Assembly: GCF_000711295.1 (NCBI RefSeq)
Contig: NZ_JOMJ01000003.1
Span: 1,313,501-1,377,500, forward strand
Direction of reading: 5' to 3'
DNA: 64,000 nucleotides
Source of the DNA: Desulfohalovibrio reitneri
GTDB taxonomy: Bacteria > Desulfobacterota > Desulfovibrionia > Desulfovibrionales > Desulfovibrionaceae
Shown here: positions 29,398 to 38,835 of the stretch, piece after piece
How positions within the stretch are numbered: position 1 is the first letter of the stretch
Layout of the letters: the number at the start of each line of letters is the position of its first letter
The notes under the pieces: model-generated
Database searches by the model: none
What the model was told of the DNA's origin: nothing
Seen by the model: only the letters and a program-made list of their open reading frames with translations
Made by a program: the position numbers and the translations under genes

Positions 29398-30249
29398 ATG
29401 GAAGCCAGGATGCTGCACGTCTACCGCAACACCCCGTACGGCCGGGAAACCCTGCTCTGCTCGGCCCACTTCTGCAAGAAGCTCGACCTCACCCTGCGGG
29501 TGTACATCCCCCGCCACCGCAAGTTCCTGATCTATTTCCCCAACGAGGCCATGCAGGTGGATCTGGATTCCTCCTACATGGCTTCCCCGGACACGGCCGA
29601 GGAGCGGGTGCGGGAGCTTCTGGACGAATCCGGCGCGCGCTACGACATTCTGGACAAGCCCGGCTTCACCGCCTCCAACCTGCCGGACCTGCCCGCGGAC
29701 TACGACTTCATGGCCTGCCCCCGCGTGATGAGCGAAAAACCCGCCACCATCGCCCTGGGCAAGATCGGCAACCGCGTGCGCGCCCTGCTCAAGACGGCCA
29801 CCTTCCCCATCCTGCTGCACGCCTCGGTGTGCAAGCCCTGGAAATCGGTGGCCGTGCTCTTCGGCGGCTCGGAGAACGGGATCCGTTCCGTGCGGTTGGG
29901 GGCGCGGGTGGCCCGGCTCTGCGGCTGCCCCCTGGACGTCTTCACCCAGGCGGACAAGCCAAGGCAGCGGGACAAGGTGGAAAAGGCCATCGACAAGGCG
30001 GGGCTGCGCACCATCTTCGACTACGAGGTCCGCCGCTGGCACGTTTTCGAGTCCGGCGACCTGGAGGAGAACCTCTACGCCGTGCCCCACGACTCCTTGG
30101 TGACCCTTGGAGCCTACGGCCATGGCTTCATCAAGGACAACTGGTTCGGTTCGGTCATGGAGCTGGTGCAGTCCACCATGCCCAACGCCATGCTGGTGGC
30201 CGGGCCCAACTTCGTGGTGCCGGACACGGACGAGGAGGCCGCGCACTAG
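29398..30249 (+). CDS. Universal stress protein-like protein
   Basis: This 283-residue cytoplasmic protein starts after AAGGAG. The C-terminal half has the Usp fold pattern, including VTLGAYGHGFIKDNWFGSVM, the G-x2-G-x9-G(S) ATP-loop region, and ends NAMLVAGPN. The N-terminal half (YRNTPYGRETLLCSAHFCKK...) looks like a diverged second Usp unit. Its stop codon directly abuts the ATG of the CLC channel gene, so the two are translated together. A regulatory role for the channel is possible but inferred only from this linkage. Confidence 0.78.
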   Translation: MEARMLHVYRNTPYGRETLLCSAHFCKKLDLTLRVYIPRHRKFLIYFPNEAMQVDLDSSYMASPDTAEERVRELLDESGARYDILDKPGFTASNLPDLPADYDFMACPRVMSEKPATIALGKIGNRVRALLKTATFPILLHASVCKPWKSVAVLFGGSENGIRSVRLGARVARLCGCPLDVFTQADKPRQRDKVEKAIDKAGLRTIFDYEVRRWHVFESGDLEENLYAVPHDSLVTLGAYGHGFIKDNWFGSVMELVQSTMPNAMLVAGPNFVVPDTDEEAAH

Positions 30250-32055
30250 ATGCCCGCACCCAGGCAGACGACCGGGGTGCCCGGTCCGGTGGCCTGGCAC
30301 GGGGCCATCAAGACCCACGCCACTTGGCTGTTCTACTTCGCATCCATCGGCCTCATCTCCGGGCTGGGGGCCATCGCCTTCCACACCCTCACAGAGCTGG
30401 GGATGCACTATTTCCTGGACACCATGGCCGGGTACCGGCCGTCCCTGCCCGCGGGCGAACACCCCCTGCTGCCCCACACCGACACCCCCCTCATCCGCTG
30501 GATGCTCCTGGTTCTCCCCACGGCCGGGGGGCTGGTCTCCGGCTGGCTGGTCTACACCTTCGCTCCGGAGGCCGAGGGCCACGGCACGGACGCGGCCATC
30601 GAAGCCTATCACAACAAGGGCGGCATCATCCGCGGCCGGGTGCCCATCATCAAGACCATCGCCTCCACCATCACCCTGACCACCGGCGGCTCGGGCGGCC
30701 GCGAGGGACCCATCGCCCAGATCGGCGCTGGTTTCGGCTCCTTCCTGGCCTCCAAGCTGAAGCTCTCGGAGCGGGAGCGACGCATCATGCTGGCCGCCGG
30801 GGTGGGCGCGGGCGTGGGGGCCATCTTCCGCGCCCCCCTGGCCGGGGCGCTGTTCGCCTCGGAGGTGCTCTACTCCGAGGCGGACTTCGAGTCCGAGGTG
30901 CTCATCCCGGCGGGCATCTCCTCGGTGGTGGCCTACTGCACCTTCTGCCTGGTCTTCGGCTGGGGTTCCCTCTTCGCCGCGCCGGAGTTCAGCTTCTCCT
31001 CCCCGCTGGAGCTTGGCCCCTACGCCGTGCTGGCCGGGGTGCTCCTGCTGGGCGGCTGGATCTACTCCACCACCTTCTACAAGGTGCACGACGCCTTCGG
31101 GGCCATCCCCATCCCCAGCCACGTCAAACCGGCCATCGGCGGCCTGCTCACCGGCGTCGTCGGCTTCTTCCTGCCCGAGACGCTGGCCTTCGGCTACGGC
31201 GTGCTGCAGGGGGGGCTGTTCAACGAGCTGCCCATGCTTCTGCTGCTGGGCGTGGCCGGGGGCAAGATCCTGACCACCGCCTTCACCATCGGCTCCGGCG
31301 GCTCGGGCGGCGTCTTCGGCCCCTCGGTGGTCATCGGCGGCTGCCTGGGCGGGGCCGTGGGGCAGGTCTTCCAGCTGGTCGCCCCGGCCCTGGCCCCGGA
31401 CCCGGGGGCCATGGTGCTGGTGGGCATGGCGGGGTTCTTCACGGCCGTCTCGGCCACTCCGGTGTCCACCATCATCTTCGTCTCGGAGATGACCAACTCC
31501 TACTCCCTGCTGCTGCCCTCGCTGCTGGTCTGCTTCCTCTGCCAGCTCCTCTCCCGCTCCTCCATCTACCGCGAGCAGGTGGCCAACAAGTTCTCCTCCC
31601 CGGCCCACGCGGGCGAGATGTTCACCGACATCCTGCAGGAGTACACCGTGCGGGACATGCTGGACCGGGTGCGCTGGGTGGAGCCGGTGCCCGAGGACAT
31701 GAGCTTCCGCCGCTTCAAGCGCCTCTTCACGTCCACGGACCAGCACTACTTCCCGGTGCTGGACGACAAGGGGGGGCTGACGGGAATCTTCTCGGCCAAC
31801 GACGTGCGGGCCATACTGCTGCAGCCGCACATGGACGACCTCATCAACATGCGCGACCTGGCCCGCTCGGACATCATCAAGGTCACGCCGCGAGAGGACC
31901 TGGGCTCGGTGATGCGCAAGCTGACCCAGCGCAACCTCGACGCCCTGCCCGTGGTGCGCCAGGACGACCCCCAGGCGCTTTTGGGCATGCTGGGCCGGCG
32001 GGAGGCCATCGCCTTTTACAACGAGAAGATGGCTGAACTGCGGGAGCGGGAGTAG
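30250..32055 (+). CDS. CLC-family chloride channel/antiporter with CBS pair
   Basis: This 601-residue membrane protein has CLC motifs: GHGTDAAIEAYHNKGG (in place of GSGIP), GSGGREGPIAQIG with the gating Glu, FRAPLAGALFASEV, and GSGGSGGVFGPSVVIGG. Two CBS domains follow (about 460-590; YTVRDMLDRVRWVEPV, FPVLDDKGGLTGIFSANDV, LDALPVVR). The gating Glu is present, while the Ser of GSGIP is not, as in other prokaryotic CLCs with this loop. CBS domains may bind nucleotides. It begins on the base after the Usp stop. Confidence 0.92.
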   Translation: MPAPRQTTGVPGPVAWHGAIKTHATWLFYFASIGLISGLGAIAFHTLTELGMHYFLDTMAGYRPSLPAGEHPLLPHTDTPLIRWMLLVLPTAGGLVSGWLVYTFAPEAEGHGTDAAIEAYHNKGGIIRGRVPIIKTIASTITLTTGGSGGREGPIAQIGAGFGSFLASKLKLSERERRIMLAAGVGAGVGAIFRAPLAGALFASEVLYSEADFESEVLIPAGISSVVAYCTFCLVFGWGSLFAAPEFSFSSPLELGPYAVLAGVLLLGGWIYSTTFYKVHDAFGAIPIPSHVKPAIGGLLTGVVGFFLPETLAFGYGVLQGGLFNELPMLLLLGVAGGKILTTAFTIGSGGSGGVFGPSVVIGGCLGGAVGQVFQLVAPALAPDPGAMVLVGMAGFFTAVSATPVSTIIFVSEMTNSYSLLLPSLLVCFLCQLLSRSSIYREQVANKFSSPAHAGEMFTDILQEYTVRDMLDRVRWVEPVPEDMSFRRFKRLFTSTDQHYFPVLDDKGGLTGIFSANDVRAILLQPHMDDLINMRDLARSDIIKVTPREDLGSVMRKLTQRNLDALPVVRQDDPQALLGMLGRREAIAFYNEKMAELRERE

Positions 32056-32096
32056 CCCTCGGCGGTCACGCCGACGGGGAAGAACAGCGCCCCCGC

Positions 32097-33716
32097 CTAT
32101 GGGTCAGGAGGGGCCGGCTCGTCCATGCGGCAGACCGCTCGGTTCCTGCCCTCCCCCTTGGCCCGGTAGAGGGCCTTGTCCGCCAAGTCCAGCACTTCCT
32201 CCAGGCTGCGCCGCGCTTTACTGAAATTCAACTCCGAGACGCCGATGGAGGCGCTGAGGGGTATGGTCTGGCCGCCGAAGGAGACCTCCAGTTCAGCGAC
32301 CCCGGCGCGGATGCGCTCGGCAAGCTGGCACGCCTCGTCCATGGAAGTGTTGGGCGCGAGCACGGCGAACTCTTCCCCGCCGTAGCGCACCACCATGTCC
32401 GAGCCGCGCAAGATGGCGGCAAGCAAGTCCCCCATCCGCCTGAGCACCTCGTCCCCGGCGGTGTGGCCATGGGTGTCGTTGATGCGCTTGAAGTGGTCCA
32501 GATCGATCATCAAACAGGCCATGGGCTCACCGGAACGCTCATGCAGCTTGACCAGGCGGGAGGCCTCGATCTGCAGGAAACGCCGGTTGGGCAGGCCGGT
32601 GAGGGGATCGGTGACCGTGGTCCGCTCCAGGTCGGCGATGGTGCGGCGGATCTTGCCCAGCATGGCCTGGAAGGCCTGGTCCAGGGTGCGTACCTCCTTG
32701 GGCGCGGAACGGCCCGGCGGCATGGGGTCCACGGCCTGGTAGCCCTTGTCGATGAGAATCCGGGCGGTGTCCGCCAGATTCTGTATCGGGGCCACGATGG
32801 ACGAGGTCAAGGAGAAGAGCACCGGCAGCAGCACCAGCAAGGTCAACCCAAGCCCCAGGCCGAGCAGGGCCAGGGTGTTCCAGAAAGCGGCCATGATCTC
32901 CTTGCGCGACATCTCCGAGACCAGCAGCCATTCGCCTTCCTTGGCCGGTCGGCTGACCACGTGGATGGCCCTCCCGGTGCGGCTGCGGTAGCGCATGCCC
33001 TTTCCCGCCCCGCTCAGGGCACGCAGGGTGCCCTGGGAAATGATGGGGATCTCCAGATCCTCGTCCAGCCGGGGAAACTGGAAAAAGCCCTTGGGGCGAC
33101 CAAGGGCGCGGCCCTGGCCGTCGAAGATGTAGGAGTCGCCGGAGCGGCCTATCCGCAGTTCGGTGAGCAGTTGGGTGATGCTCTCAAGGCGCACCGAGGC
33201 GGAGGCGATTCCGGCGAAACGCCCCTCCCCGTCCCGCAGGGGGGCGGCGAAGATGATCATGGGGTCGCCCGTGGCCCGGCCGAGAATGACCTTGGAGATG
33301 GTCGGGCCGGAACGGGCCTTGCGGAAGTAGTCACGGTCCTCCACGGAGATTCCGAGGAGTGAGTCGTCCGACGCGGCGACGATTACACCTCTGTCGTCGA
33401 CCGCCAAGGCGGAGGAGACACCGGGGTTCTGCTCCACGAAATCCCGGAGCAAGGGCGGCAGGTCCCCATCGCGCAGGGGCGGGTTGAAGGCCGGCAAACT
33501 GGAGAGGAATACCACATCTGTTAGTTCCTCCTCCAGCCAGTCCTCCACGAACCGCTGTTTGAAGCGCAGGTTGTCCCGCATTTCCTGCAGGCGGTTCTCC
33601 TCAACCTCCCCCTGCACGACCAGCACGAACGTGCCCAGCGCGAAGAGCACGGGCAGGCATGCCGCCAGCAGCGCGAACAGCTGCAACCGTGCTCGAATGG
33701 TGTTGTTGAACAACAT
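32097..33716 (-). CDS. Membrane-bound diguanylate cyclase with Cache sensor
   Basis: This 539-residue protein has a helix at about 10-32, a periplasmic dCache-type sensor (about 40-285), a second helix (about 285-310), a HAMP-like linker, then a GGDEF domain (about 375-535). The active site reads RYGGEEFAVL. RGSD five residues before it is the RxxD inhibitory site, so product feedback is expected. It makes c-di-GMP in response to an external ligand. I start at 33716 (MLFNNTIRARLQLFALL), after GGAAGGAC; the longer frame to 33860 is not hydrophobic or conserved-looking. Confidence 0.9.
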   Translation of the reverse strand: MLFNNTIRARLQLFALLAACLPVLFALGTFVLVVQGEVEENRLQEMRDNLRFKQRFVEDWLEEELTDVVFLSSLPAFNPPLRDGDLPPLLRDFVEQNPGVSSALAVDDRGVIVAASDDSLLGISVEDRDYFRKARSGPTISKVILGRATGDPMIIFAAPLRDGEGRFAGIASASVRLESITQLLTELRIGRSGDSYIFDGQGRALGRPKGFFQFPRLDEDLEIPIISQGTLRALSGAGKGMRYRSRTGRAIHVVSRPAKEGEWLLVSEMSRKEIMAAFWNTLALLGLGLGLTLLVLLPVLFSLTSSIVAPIQNLADTARILIDKGYQAVDPMPPGRSAPKEVRTLDQAFQAMLGKIRRTIADLERTTVTDPLTGLPNRRFLQIEASRLVKLHERSGEPMACLMIDLDHFKRINDTHGHTAGDEVLRRMGDLLAAILRGSDMVVRYGGEEFAVLAPNTSMDEACQLAERIRAGVAELEVSFGGQTIPLSASIGVSELNFSKARRSLEEVLDLADKALYRAKGEGRNRAVCRMDEPAPPDP

Positions 33717-33817
33717 GAATACGTCCTTCCCCCGAAAGACCTTCCCCCGTGGGGAAGCATAGGGGAGAACCCGGCGCGGCACAAGCGCGGGAAGGGGGAG
33801 CCGCCGGGAAACGGCGG

Positions 33818-35005
33818 CTACGGCCGCACGAACTCCTTGCGCGCTTGAACCACCTTCCACAGGTACCGCCGGGTCTCGGCGTAGGGGTGGTCGTGGCGCA
33901 GCTTGCGGTAGACCTCGTCCGGGTCCAGGGCATTGATGCGGGAGAAGGCGCGCTCGTGGGTGGAGGCGAACATGCGCAGCACGCTGCCCGCCCCGCCGTT
34001 ATAGCCGGATATGACGGCGTACTCGCGGGACACGGGATGCGCCACCCCGTCCAGGTAGCGGGTGTCCAGCAGGTTCAGGTAGGCGGTGCCGTAGAGGATG
34101 TTGGTCTCGGGCCGCAGCAGCTCGTCCTCACCCGGGATGCCCGCGTGGCCGTGCAGGTGGCGGTAGACGTCCGCCCCGGCCGTGGTGGGCACCACCTGCA
34201 TCAGCCCGAAGGCCGGGGCGTGGGACACGGCGTAGGGGTTGAAGTTGGATTCCACCCGCATGATGGAATAGATGAGGTTGCGGGAGACGCCCCACCGCTC
34301 GGCGTTCTTTCGCACCAGGGGATCGTACTTGGCGGCCCGCACCGAGACGTGGTCCTCCACCATGGGGAAGGTCACCCGCCGCGCGGTGGTCTCGCCGCCC
34401 CGCACCTCGCGCCGGTCCAGGCGATTGGCCAGCAGCCAGTCGGCGTAGCGCCCGGCCCGCCACTCCCAGCGGATGTCCTTGTCGTCGTGGTCCTTCACCT
34501 CGCCCAGCAGGTACGGGGTGTCGCCCAGTTTCACCGGCTCCGAGGAAAACAGGTCCACCGCCCGGGGGTCGTCCGGCGTCAGCAGGGTGGTCACGATGGC
34601 CGTATGCAGTGAGTCGCGCGGGGTTTCCTGGTCCACGGTCTCCACCGTCACCAGCCCCTGGTCGAAGTCCACCATGGCCCGGCTTTTGTAGTTCTGGGTG
34701 TACTTGACGTACTTTTTGGGCTCGGGGGTCTCGGCCTCGTCGCGGCCCCACTCCCCGCCCGCGGCCCGTTGCAGGGCCTGCATGATCTGCTCGAAGGCCT
34801 CGCGGAAGGCGCGGGCGTCGCGCTGCAGCTGGGCGGGATTGGCGGCGTAGGCCGCTCCGCGCCGAGCCAGGACGCGGGCGGCCGTGGTTCCGCTGGGATT
34901 GGTGGCGATGGACACCGCATCCGACACCGCGCCGCGGCAGGCGGGCAGCAGCAGGCAGGCGGCCAGGGCGGCGATGGCGGCGAGAAGGGCGGCGCGTCGG
35001 AGCAT
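33818..35005 (-). CDS. Lytic murein transglycosylase lipoprotein (MltC-like)
   Basis: This 395-residue predicted lipoprotein has signal MLRRAALLAAIAALAAC with lipobox LAAC at residue 17. An N-terminal DUF3393-like region follows (about 40-215). The C-terminal SLT domain (about 225-390) has catalytic Glu in YSIMRVESNFNPYAVS, then GLMQVVP and YNGGAGSVLRMF. It cleaves peptidoglycan glycan strands at the outer membrane. E. coli MltC has the same two-part architecture. The start at 35005 puts the signal peptide at the N-terminus; the site upstream is weak. Confidence 0.88.
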   Translation of the reverse strand: MLRRAALLAAIAALAACLLLPACRGAVSDAVSIATNPSGTTAARVLARRGAAYAANPAQLQRDARAFREAFEQIMQALQRAAGGEWGRDEAETPEPKKYVKYTQNYKSRAMVDFDQGLVTVETVDQETPRDSLHTAIVTTLLTPDDPRAVDLFSSEPVKLGDTPYLLGEVKDHDDKDIRWEWRAGRYADWLLANRLDRREVRGGETTARRVTFPMVEDHVSVRAAKYDPLVRKNAERWGVSRNLIYSIMRVESNFNPYAVSHAPAFGLMQVVPTTAGADVYRHLHGHAGIPGEDELLRPETNILYGTAYLNLLDTRYLDGVAHPVSREYAVISGYNGGAGSVLRMFASTHERAFSRINALDPDEVYRKLRHDHPYAETRRYLWKVVQARKEFVRP

Positions 35006-35106
35006 TCGGTTCCAAAGCCCCCGGGGCTGGACTTGGCGGCCGGGGGGTTGTATGCGGGGCGTCCGCCGACTGACCGGCCCGGACGCCCGCAAGGAGGATA
35101 CCCGCC

Positions 35107-35706
35107 ATGGCCGAGTGGCTCAACCAGTTCGTGATGGCCTTCATCCCGCTTTTCGTGGCCATCGACCCCATAGGCATGGCCGGCATGTTCGTCGGCCTGA
35201 CCGAGGACGTGGCCGAGGCCGAACGCAGCCGCACCGCCAAACACGCGGCGGTCACCGCCCTGGTGGTGGGGCTGGGCTTCATGGCCATCGGCCGCTTCCT
35301 GTTCCAGGCCATCGGCATCACCATCGGCGATTTCCAAATGGCGGGCGGCCTCATCCTGCTCATCGTGGCCTCGCGCAGCCTGCTGGACTACGAGCGCAAG
35401 GCCACCCCCCTGTCCGAGGACTTCGGCGTGGTGCCCCTGGGCCTGCCCCTCATCGCCGGACCGGCCATGCTTTCCGCCCTGCTCGTCCTGCAGGACACCG
35501 CCGGGGTGGGCCCGACCATCGCCGCCTTGGTGGTGAACATGTTCCTGACCTGGTTCTCCATGCGCCACGTGAAGGCGGTCATGCGGGTCATGGGCAAGCG
35601 CGGCGTGCGGGCCGTGTCCAAAATCATCTCCCTGCTGCTGGTGGCCTTCGCCGTGCACATGATCCGCGTGGGCTGGCAGCGCGTCATGGACGGGGCGGTG
35701 ACGTGA
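35107..35706 (+). CDS. MarC family integral membrane protein
   Basis: This 199-residue protein has about six membrane helices with family features FVAIDPIGMAGMFVGLT near the start and GLPLIAGPAMLSALLVLQ in the middle. The function of MarC/UPF0056 proteins is not established. It starts after AAGGAGG, and its stop overlaps the GTG of the next permease gene. Confidence 0.88.
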   Translation: MAEWLNQFVMAFIPLFVAIDPIGMAGMFVGLTEDVAEAERSRTAKHAAVTALVVGLGFMAIGRFLFQAIGITIGDFQMAGGLILLIVASRSLLDYERKATPLSEDFGVVPLGLPLIAGPAMLSALLVLQDTAGVGPTIAALVVNMFLTWFSMRHVKAVMRVMGKRGVRAVSKIISLLLVAFAVHMIRVGWQRVMDGAVT

Positions 35707-36656
35707 GGGCCCCCGGGGCCCTGCGGGCCGATCTCCTCCTGCTGGTCACGGCCGCCATCTGGGGGGCCGCCTTCGTGGCCCAGCGCATGGGCATGGACCA
35801 CGTGGGGCCCATGACCTTCAACGGCGTGCGCTTCGCCCTGGGCGCGGCCGCCATCACCCCCCTGGCCCTGCGCAGCGCGGGCTCCAACCTGCCGCCCTAC
35901 CCCGCCAAAAAGGCGGCCGCCGCCGCCCTGCTGGCCGGGTTCGCCCTGTTCTGCGGCGCGGCCTTCCAGCAGTGGGGGCTGGTGACCACCACCGCGGGCA
36001 AGGCGGGCTTCATCACCGGGCTGTACGTGGTCATCGTGCCGCTCATCGGGCTGGCCCTCTTCCGCCAGCGGCCCGGGGCTTGGTCCTGGATGGGAGCGGC
36101 CTTGGCCGCGGTGGGGCTCTACCTGCTCTCCATCCGGGGCGACTTCACCATGTCCTTCGGCGACTTCCTGGTGCTCATCTGCGCCCTGTTTTTCGCCGGG
36201 CACGTGCTCTGCGTGGGCCACTTCGCCCCGCGCCTGAACCCGGTGCGCTTCGCCTGCGTGCAGTTCTGGATATGCTCCCTGCTTTCCCTGCTGGCGGCCT
36301 TCATCCTGGAGGAACCGGCCTGGGCGGGCATCAAGGACGCGGCCGTGCCCATCCTCTACGGCGGGCTGGGCTCGGTGGGCATCGCCTACACCCTGCAGGT
36401 GGTGGCCCAGCGCGACGCCCCGGCCGCCCACGCGGCCATCATCCTCTCCCTGGAGGGGGCCTTCGCCGCCCTGACAGGCTGGCTCATCCTGGGCGAGACC
36501 CTGGACACGCGCGGCCTCATTGGCTGCGGGCTGATGCTGGCGGGCATGCTGGCCTCGGAGCTGGGCGGGCTGTTCGGCTCATCCAAGGAGCCCGCGCCGG
36601 AGCCCGCCGTGGCGGCGGAACCCCTGGCGGCGGAACACGCGGACCGGACTACGTAA
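35703..36656 (+). CDS. DMT-superfamily permease (EamA type)
   Basis: This 317-residue protein has ten hydrophobic helices arranged as two EamA repeats (about 5-140 and 150-285). Features are AIWGAAFVAQRMGMDHVGP and SLEGAFAALTGWLILGE near the ends of the repeats. It is probably a metabolite or drug exporter. The start is a GTG overlapping the MarC stop (GTGA), so the pair is coupled. Its last codons overlap the convergent NRPS-like remnant. The Ala/Glu/Pro tail is probably disordered. Confidence 0.88.
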   Translation: MRAPGALRADLLLLVTAAIWGAAFVAQRMGMDHVGPMTFNGVRFALGAAAITPLALRSAGSNLPPYPAKKAAAAALLAGFALFCGAAFQQWGLVTTTAGKAGFITGLYVVIVPLIGLALFRQRPGAWSWMGAALAAVGLYLLSIRGDFTMSFGDFLVLICALFFAGHVLCVGHFAPRLNPVRFACVQFWICSLLSLLAAFILEEPAWAGIKDAAVPILYGGLGSVGIAYTLQVVAQRDAPAAHAAIILSLEGAFAALTGWLILGETLDTRGLIGCGLMLAGMLASELGGLFGSSKEPAPEPAVAAEPLAAEHADRTT

Positions 36657-37961
36657 ACAGCCCGAACACCTCGTCCACGGCCCGGGCGGACACCTCGGCC
36701 GCCCGCGCCTGGAAAACCTCGTTGTGCAGGCAGCGAGTCCAGCGCACCAGCGGTTCGCGGGCCAGGGACCGGCGGAAGGGGGCCAGCCCCGCCCGGGTCC
36801 ACTCCTCGGCCACCACCCCGGCCGCCGGGCAGTCCAGCGGAGCGGGCCGGAAGGCCTGCATATCCCGGTACAGGGAATCCACGAACCGCCTGGCCCGGGC
36901 CTCGGCCCCTTCGCCCTCCAGGCCGCCCAGCCGCTCGGGTAGCACGGCCACCACGCCGTCGGCCATGGAGCGGCGGGCCGTTAGCTTGGCCCGCACGTAG
37001 CCGGGGCCGAAGCGCAACAGGTTGCGGGCGTGGCGCAGCAGGTTGCCCAGGCCGGAGTCCTCGTCCCAGACCGGGTCCAGTCCCAGCAGCCCCACCGCGC
37101 GGCCCCGCGCTTGCAGCAGCCGGGCCGCCTCGATGGCCAGCTTGAGGTCCAGGCAGAAGCCGCCCAGCACCACCGGTCCAGCAGGGAGGGGGTGAAGAGG
37201 ACGCGCGTGATGCGGTTCTCCGCCAGATAGTCCACCAGTTCGCGCGGGGAGTAGACCGCGCCCGGCGGGGGAATATGCAGGCAGGCCCCTTGCAGCAGCG
37301 GCCGCAGACATTCCCAGACGAAGAAGATGGAGCAGGCCTCCCGCTCGGCCTCGGCGTAGGGCAGGTGCTCGTAGCGCCAGAAGTAGGAGTTCACCGCCCC
37401 CCGGTGCGGGCAGAGGATGCCCTTGGGCTCGCCCGTGGTGCCGGAGGTCATGACGCAGTAGGCTGGGTCGTCCGGCCCGACTTCCGGGAAACGCTCCGGC
37501 GGGGCGGGCATGGCTTCCCGCCAGCCCGGATCCAGGCGCAGGGTCGTTTCCCGCCAGGGCGCTGTCAGCCCGTCCGCCCACTCCCCCGCGGCTCACACGG
37601 CCAGGGGCTGCACCGCCTCCAGGGTGCGGTCGCGGGCGGCGGGGGGCAGGTCGGTGTCCAGGGGCATGTAGGCCGCGCCCGCCTTGAGCGCGCCCAGGTA
37701 GTCGGCCATGAAGGCGGCGCTCTCTTCCATGTGCAGGGCCACTATGGCCCCCGGCCCCGCGCCGCGCTCAATTAGCCACCCGGCCACCAGGTCGGAGTCG
37801 CGGTCCAATTGGGCGCAGGTCAGCCGCTCGGCACCGTCCGCCACCGCCGGGGCGTGGGGCGTGCGGGCCGCCTGCTCGCGGAAGAGCCGGTGCAGGGTCT
37901 TGTCCAGCGGGTAGCCCCGCCGCTCCCCCTTGGCTATGGAAAGGGTTCGCTTGTCCGTCAC
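36649..37961 (-). pseudogene. Decayed NRPS-like adenylation/thioesterase gene
   Basis: Three pieces of one gene are recognisable. From 37961 the first reads an adenylation-domain N-terminus ending LKAGAAYMPLDTDLPPAARD, then an in-frame TGA at 37595-37593. The same frame resumes and reaches the ATP-binding core TSGTTGEPKGILCPHRG and LFTPSLL near 37200. There the frame changes and jumps straight into a thioesterase-like end, VVLGGFCLDLKLAIEAARLL, a nucleophile elbow with Cys in place of Ser, running to 36649. The second half of the adenylation domain, the carrier protein and the start of the thioesterase are missing, roughly 400 residues by family comparison. With a stop, a deletion and a frame change, it is most likely a pseudogene. 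Confidence 0.8.
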
Positions 37962-38069
37962 CCGTCATCCCCCTCGGTCAGGTTGGACGAATCATGCCAG
38001 CCTGCCCTATCATGGCCCGGCCGGGAAGGCGACCCGCCGTGCGCCCGGACAACGCGGGAGGGGGACGAC

Positions 38070-38645
38070 ATGGACGACACCACGCGCCTGTGGAGCGACG
38101 AGATGGCCGCGCGGGACGCGGCCCGGGCGGGCTTTGGGGAAAGCCTGGCCCGCGACTGGCGGCGCAACGCGGGCAGCGCCAAGGGCCGCCTTATACTGAC
38201 TCTGTACCGCGTGGCCCACATCTTCGCGTCCAGGCCCAGGTCCAGCCCGGTGTGGTGGCTGGGGCTGCCGTTCATGGTGGCCTACCGCCTGCTGGTGGAG
38301 TGGCTGCTGGGCGTGGAGCTGCCCGCGGCCGCCCGCGTGGGTCCGGGGCTGGCCCTGCACCACGGCGTGGGGCTGGTGGTGAACGCCTACACCGTCATCG
38401 GGGCGGACGTGACCCTTCGCCACGGGACCACCCTGGGCCACAAGTCCTCCGAGCCGGAGGCGGAGCGCCTCTGCCCCCTGGTGGCGGACGGCGCGGACCT
38501 GGGCTCGGGCTGCACCATTCTGGGCCCGTTGCGCGTGGGCCGGGGCGCGGTGGTGGGCGCGGGGTCGGTGGTCACTCGCAACGTGGAGGACGGCGGCGTG
38601 GTGGCGGGCAACCCCGCCCGCCCGGTCACGCCCAGGGAGGGCTGA
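38070..38645 (+). CDS. Hexapeptide-repeat acetyltransferase (CysE/WcaB-like)
   Basis: This 191-residue protein has an N-terminal helical part (1-95) and a left-handed beta-helix C-terminal part (about 100-190), with GLALHHGVGLVVNAYTVIG, VTLRHGTTLGHK and GAVVGAGSVVTRNV. The His-bearing loop matches serine acetyltransferases, but the short N-terminus and loops fit the WcaB-type group used in polysaccharide or small-molecule acetylation. It starts after GGAGGGGG and is divergent from the NRPS-like remnant. The two may once have served one pathway. Confidence 0.78.
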   Translation: MDDTTRLWSDEMAARDAARAGFGESLARDWRRNAGSAKGRLILTLYRVAHIFASRPRSSPVWWLGLPFMVAYRLLVEWLLGVELPAAARVGPGLALHHGVGLVVNAYTVIGADVTLRHGTTLGHKSSEPEAERLCPLVADGADLGSGCTILGPLRVGRGAVVGAGSVVTRNVEDGGVVAGNPARPVTPREG

Positions 38646-38758
38646 CCTTCCCGCCCCCACCGCGTCAGCGGCCGGGGCTTCCCGTACGCGCCCGCGTCCT
38701 GGCGCCGTCCTTTCAGCCAACGCCTCGCCGCAAAACCGTTTCCAGGCGCGGTTTTCGC

Positions 38759-38788
38759 TTGCCTAGCCGTTTTTTTCCGTCATATACT
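38759..38788 (+). promoter_or_regulatory. Sigma-70-like promoter of the COG2509 flavoprotein gene
   Basis: TTGCCT (38759-38764), an 18-bp spacer and TATACT (38783-38788) lie about 48 bases before the GTG start. The spacer contains a run of seven T. An imperfect stem AAAACCG/CGGTTTT (38732-38755) just upstream could end the preceding transcript. Confidence 0.5.
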
Positions 38789-38835
38789 GGACGATGGGCT
38801 TTCCGCCCAGATCACCCTCCGGAGGACTTTGCAAC

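Noticed and set aside
37593-37595. In-frame TGA in the NRPS-like gene as a selenocysteine codon
   Set aside because: It falls in the linker between adenylation motifs, where no Cys or redox residue is expected, and the gene is otherwise deleted and frameshifted. A nonsense mutation is simpler.
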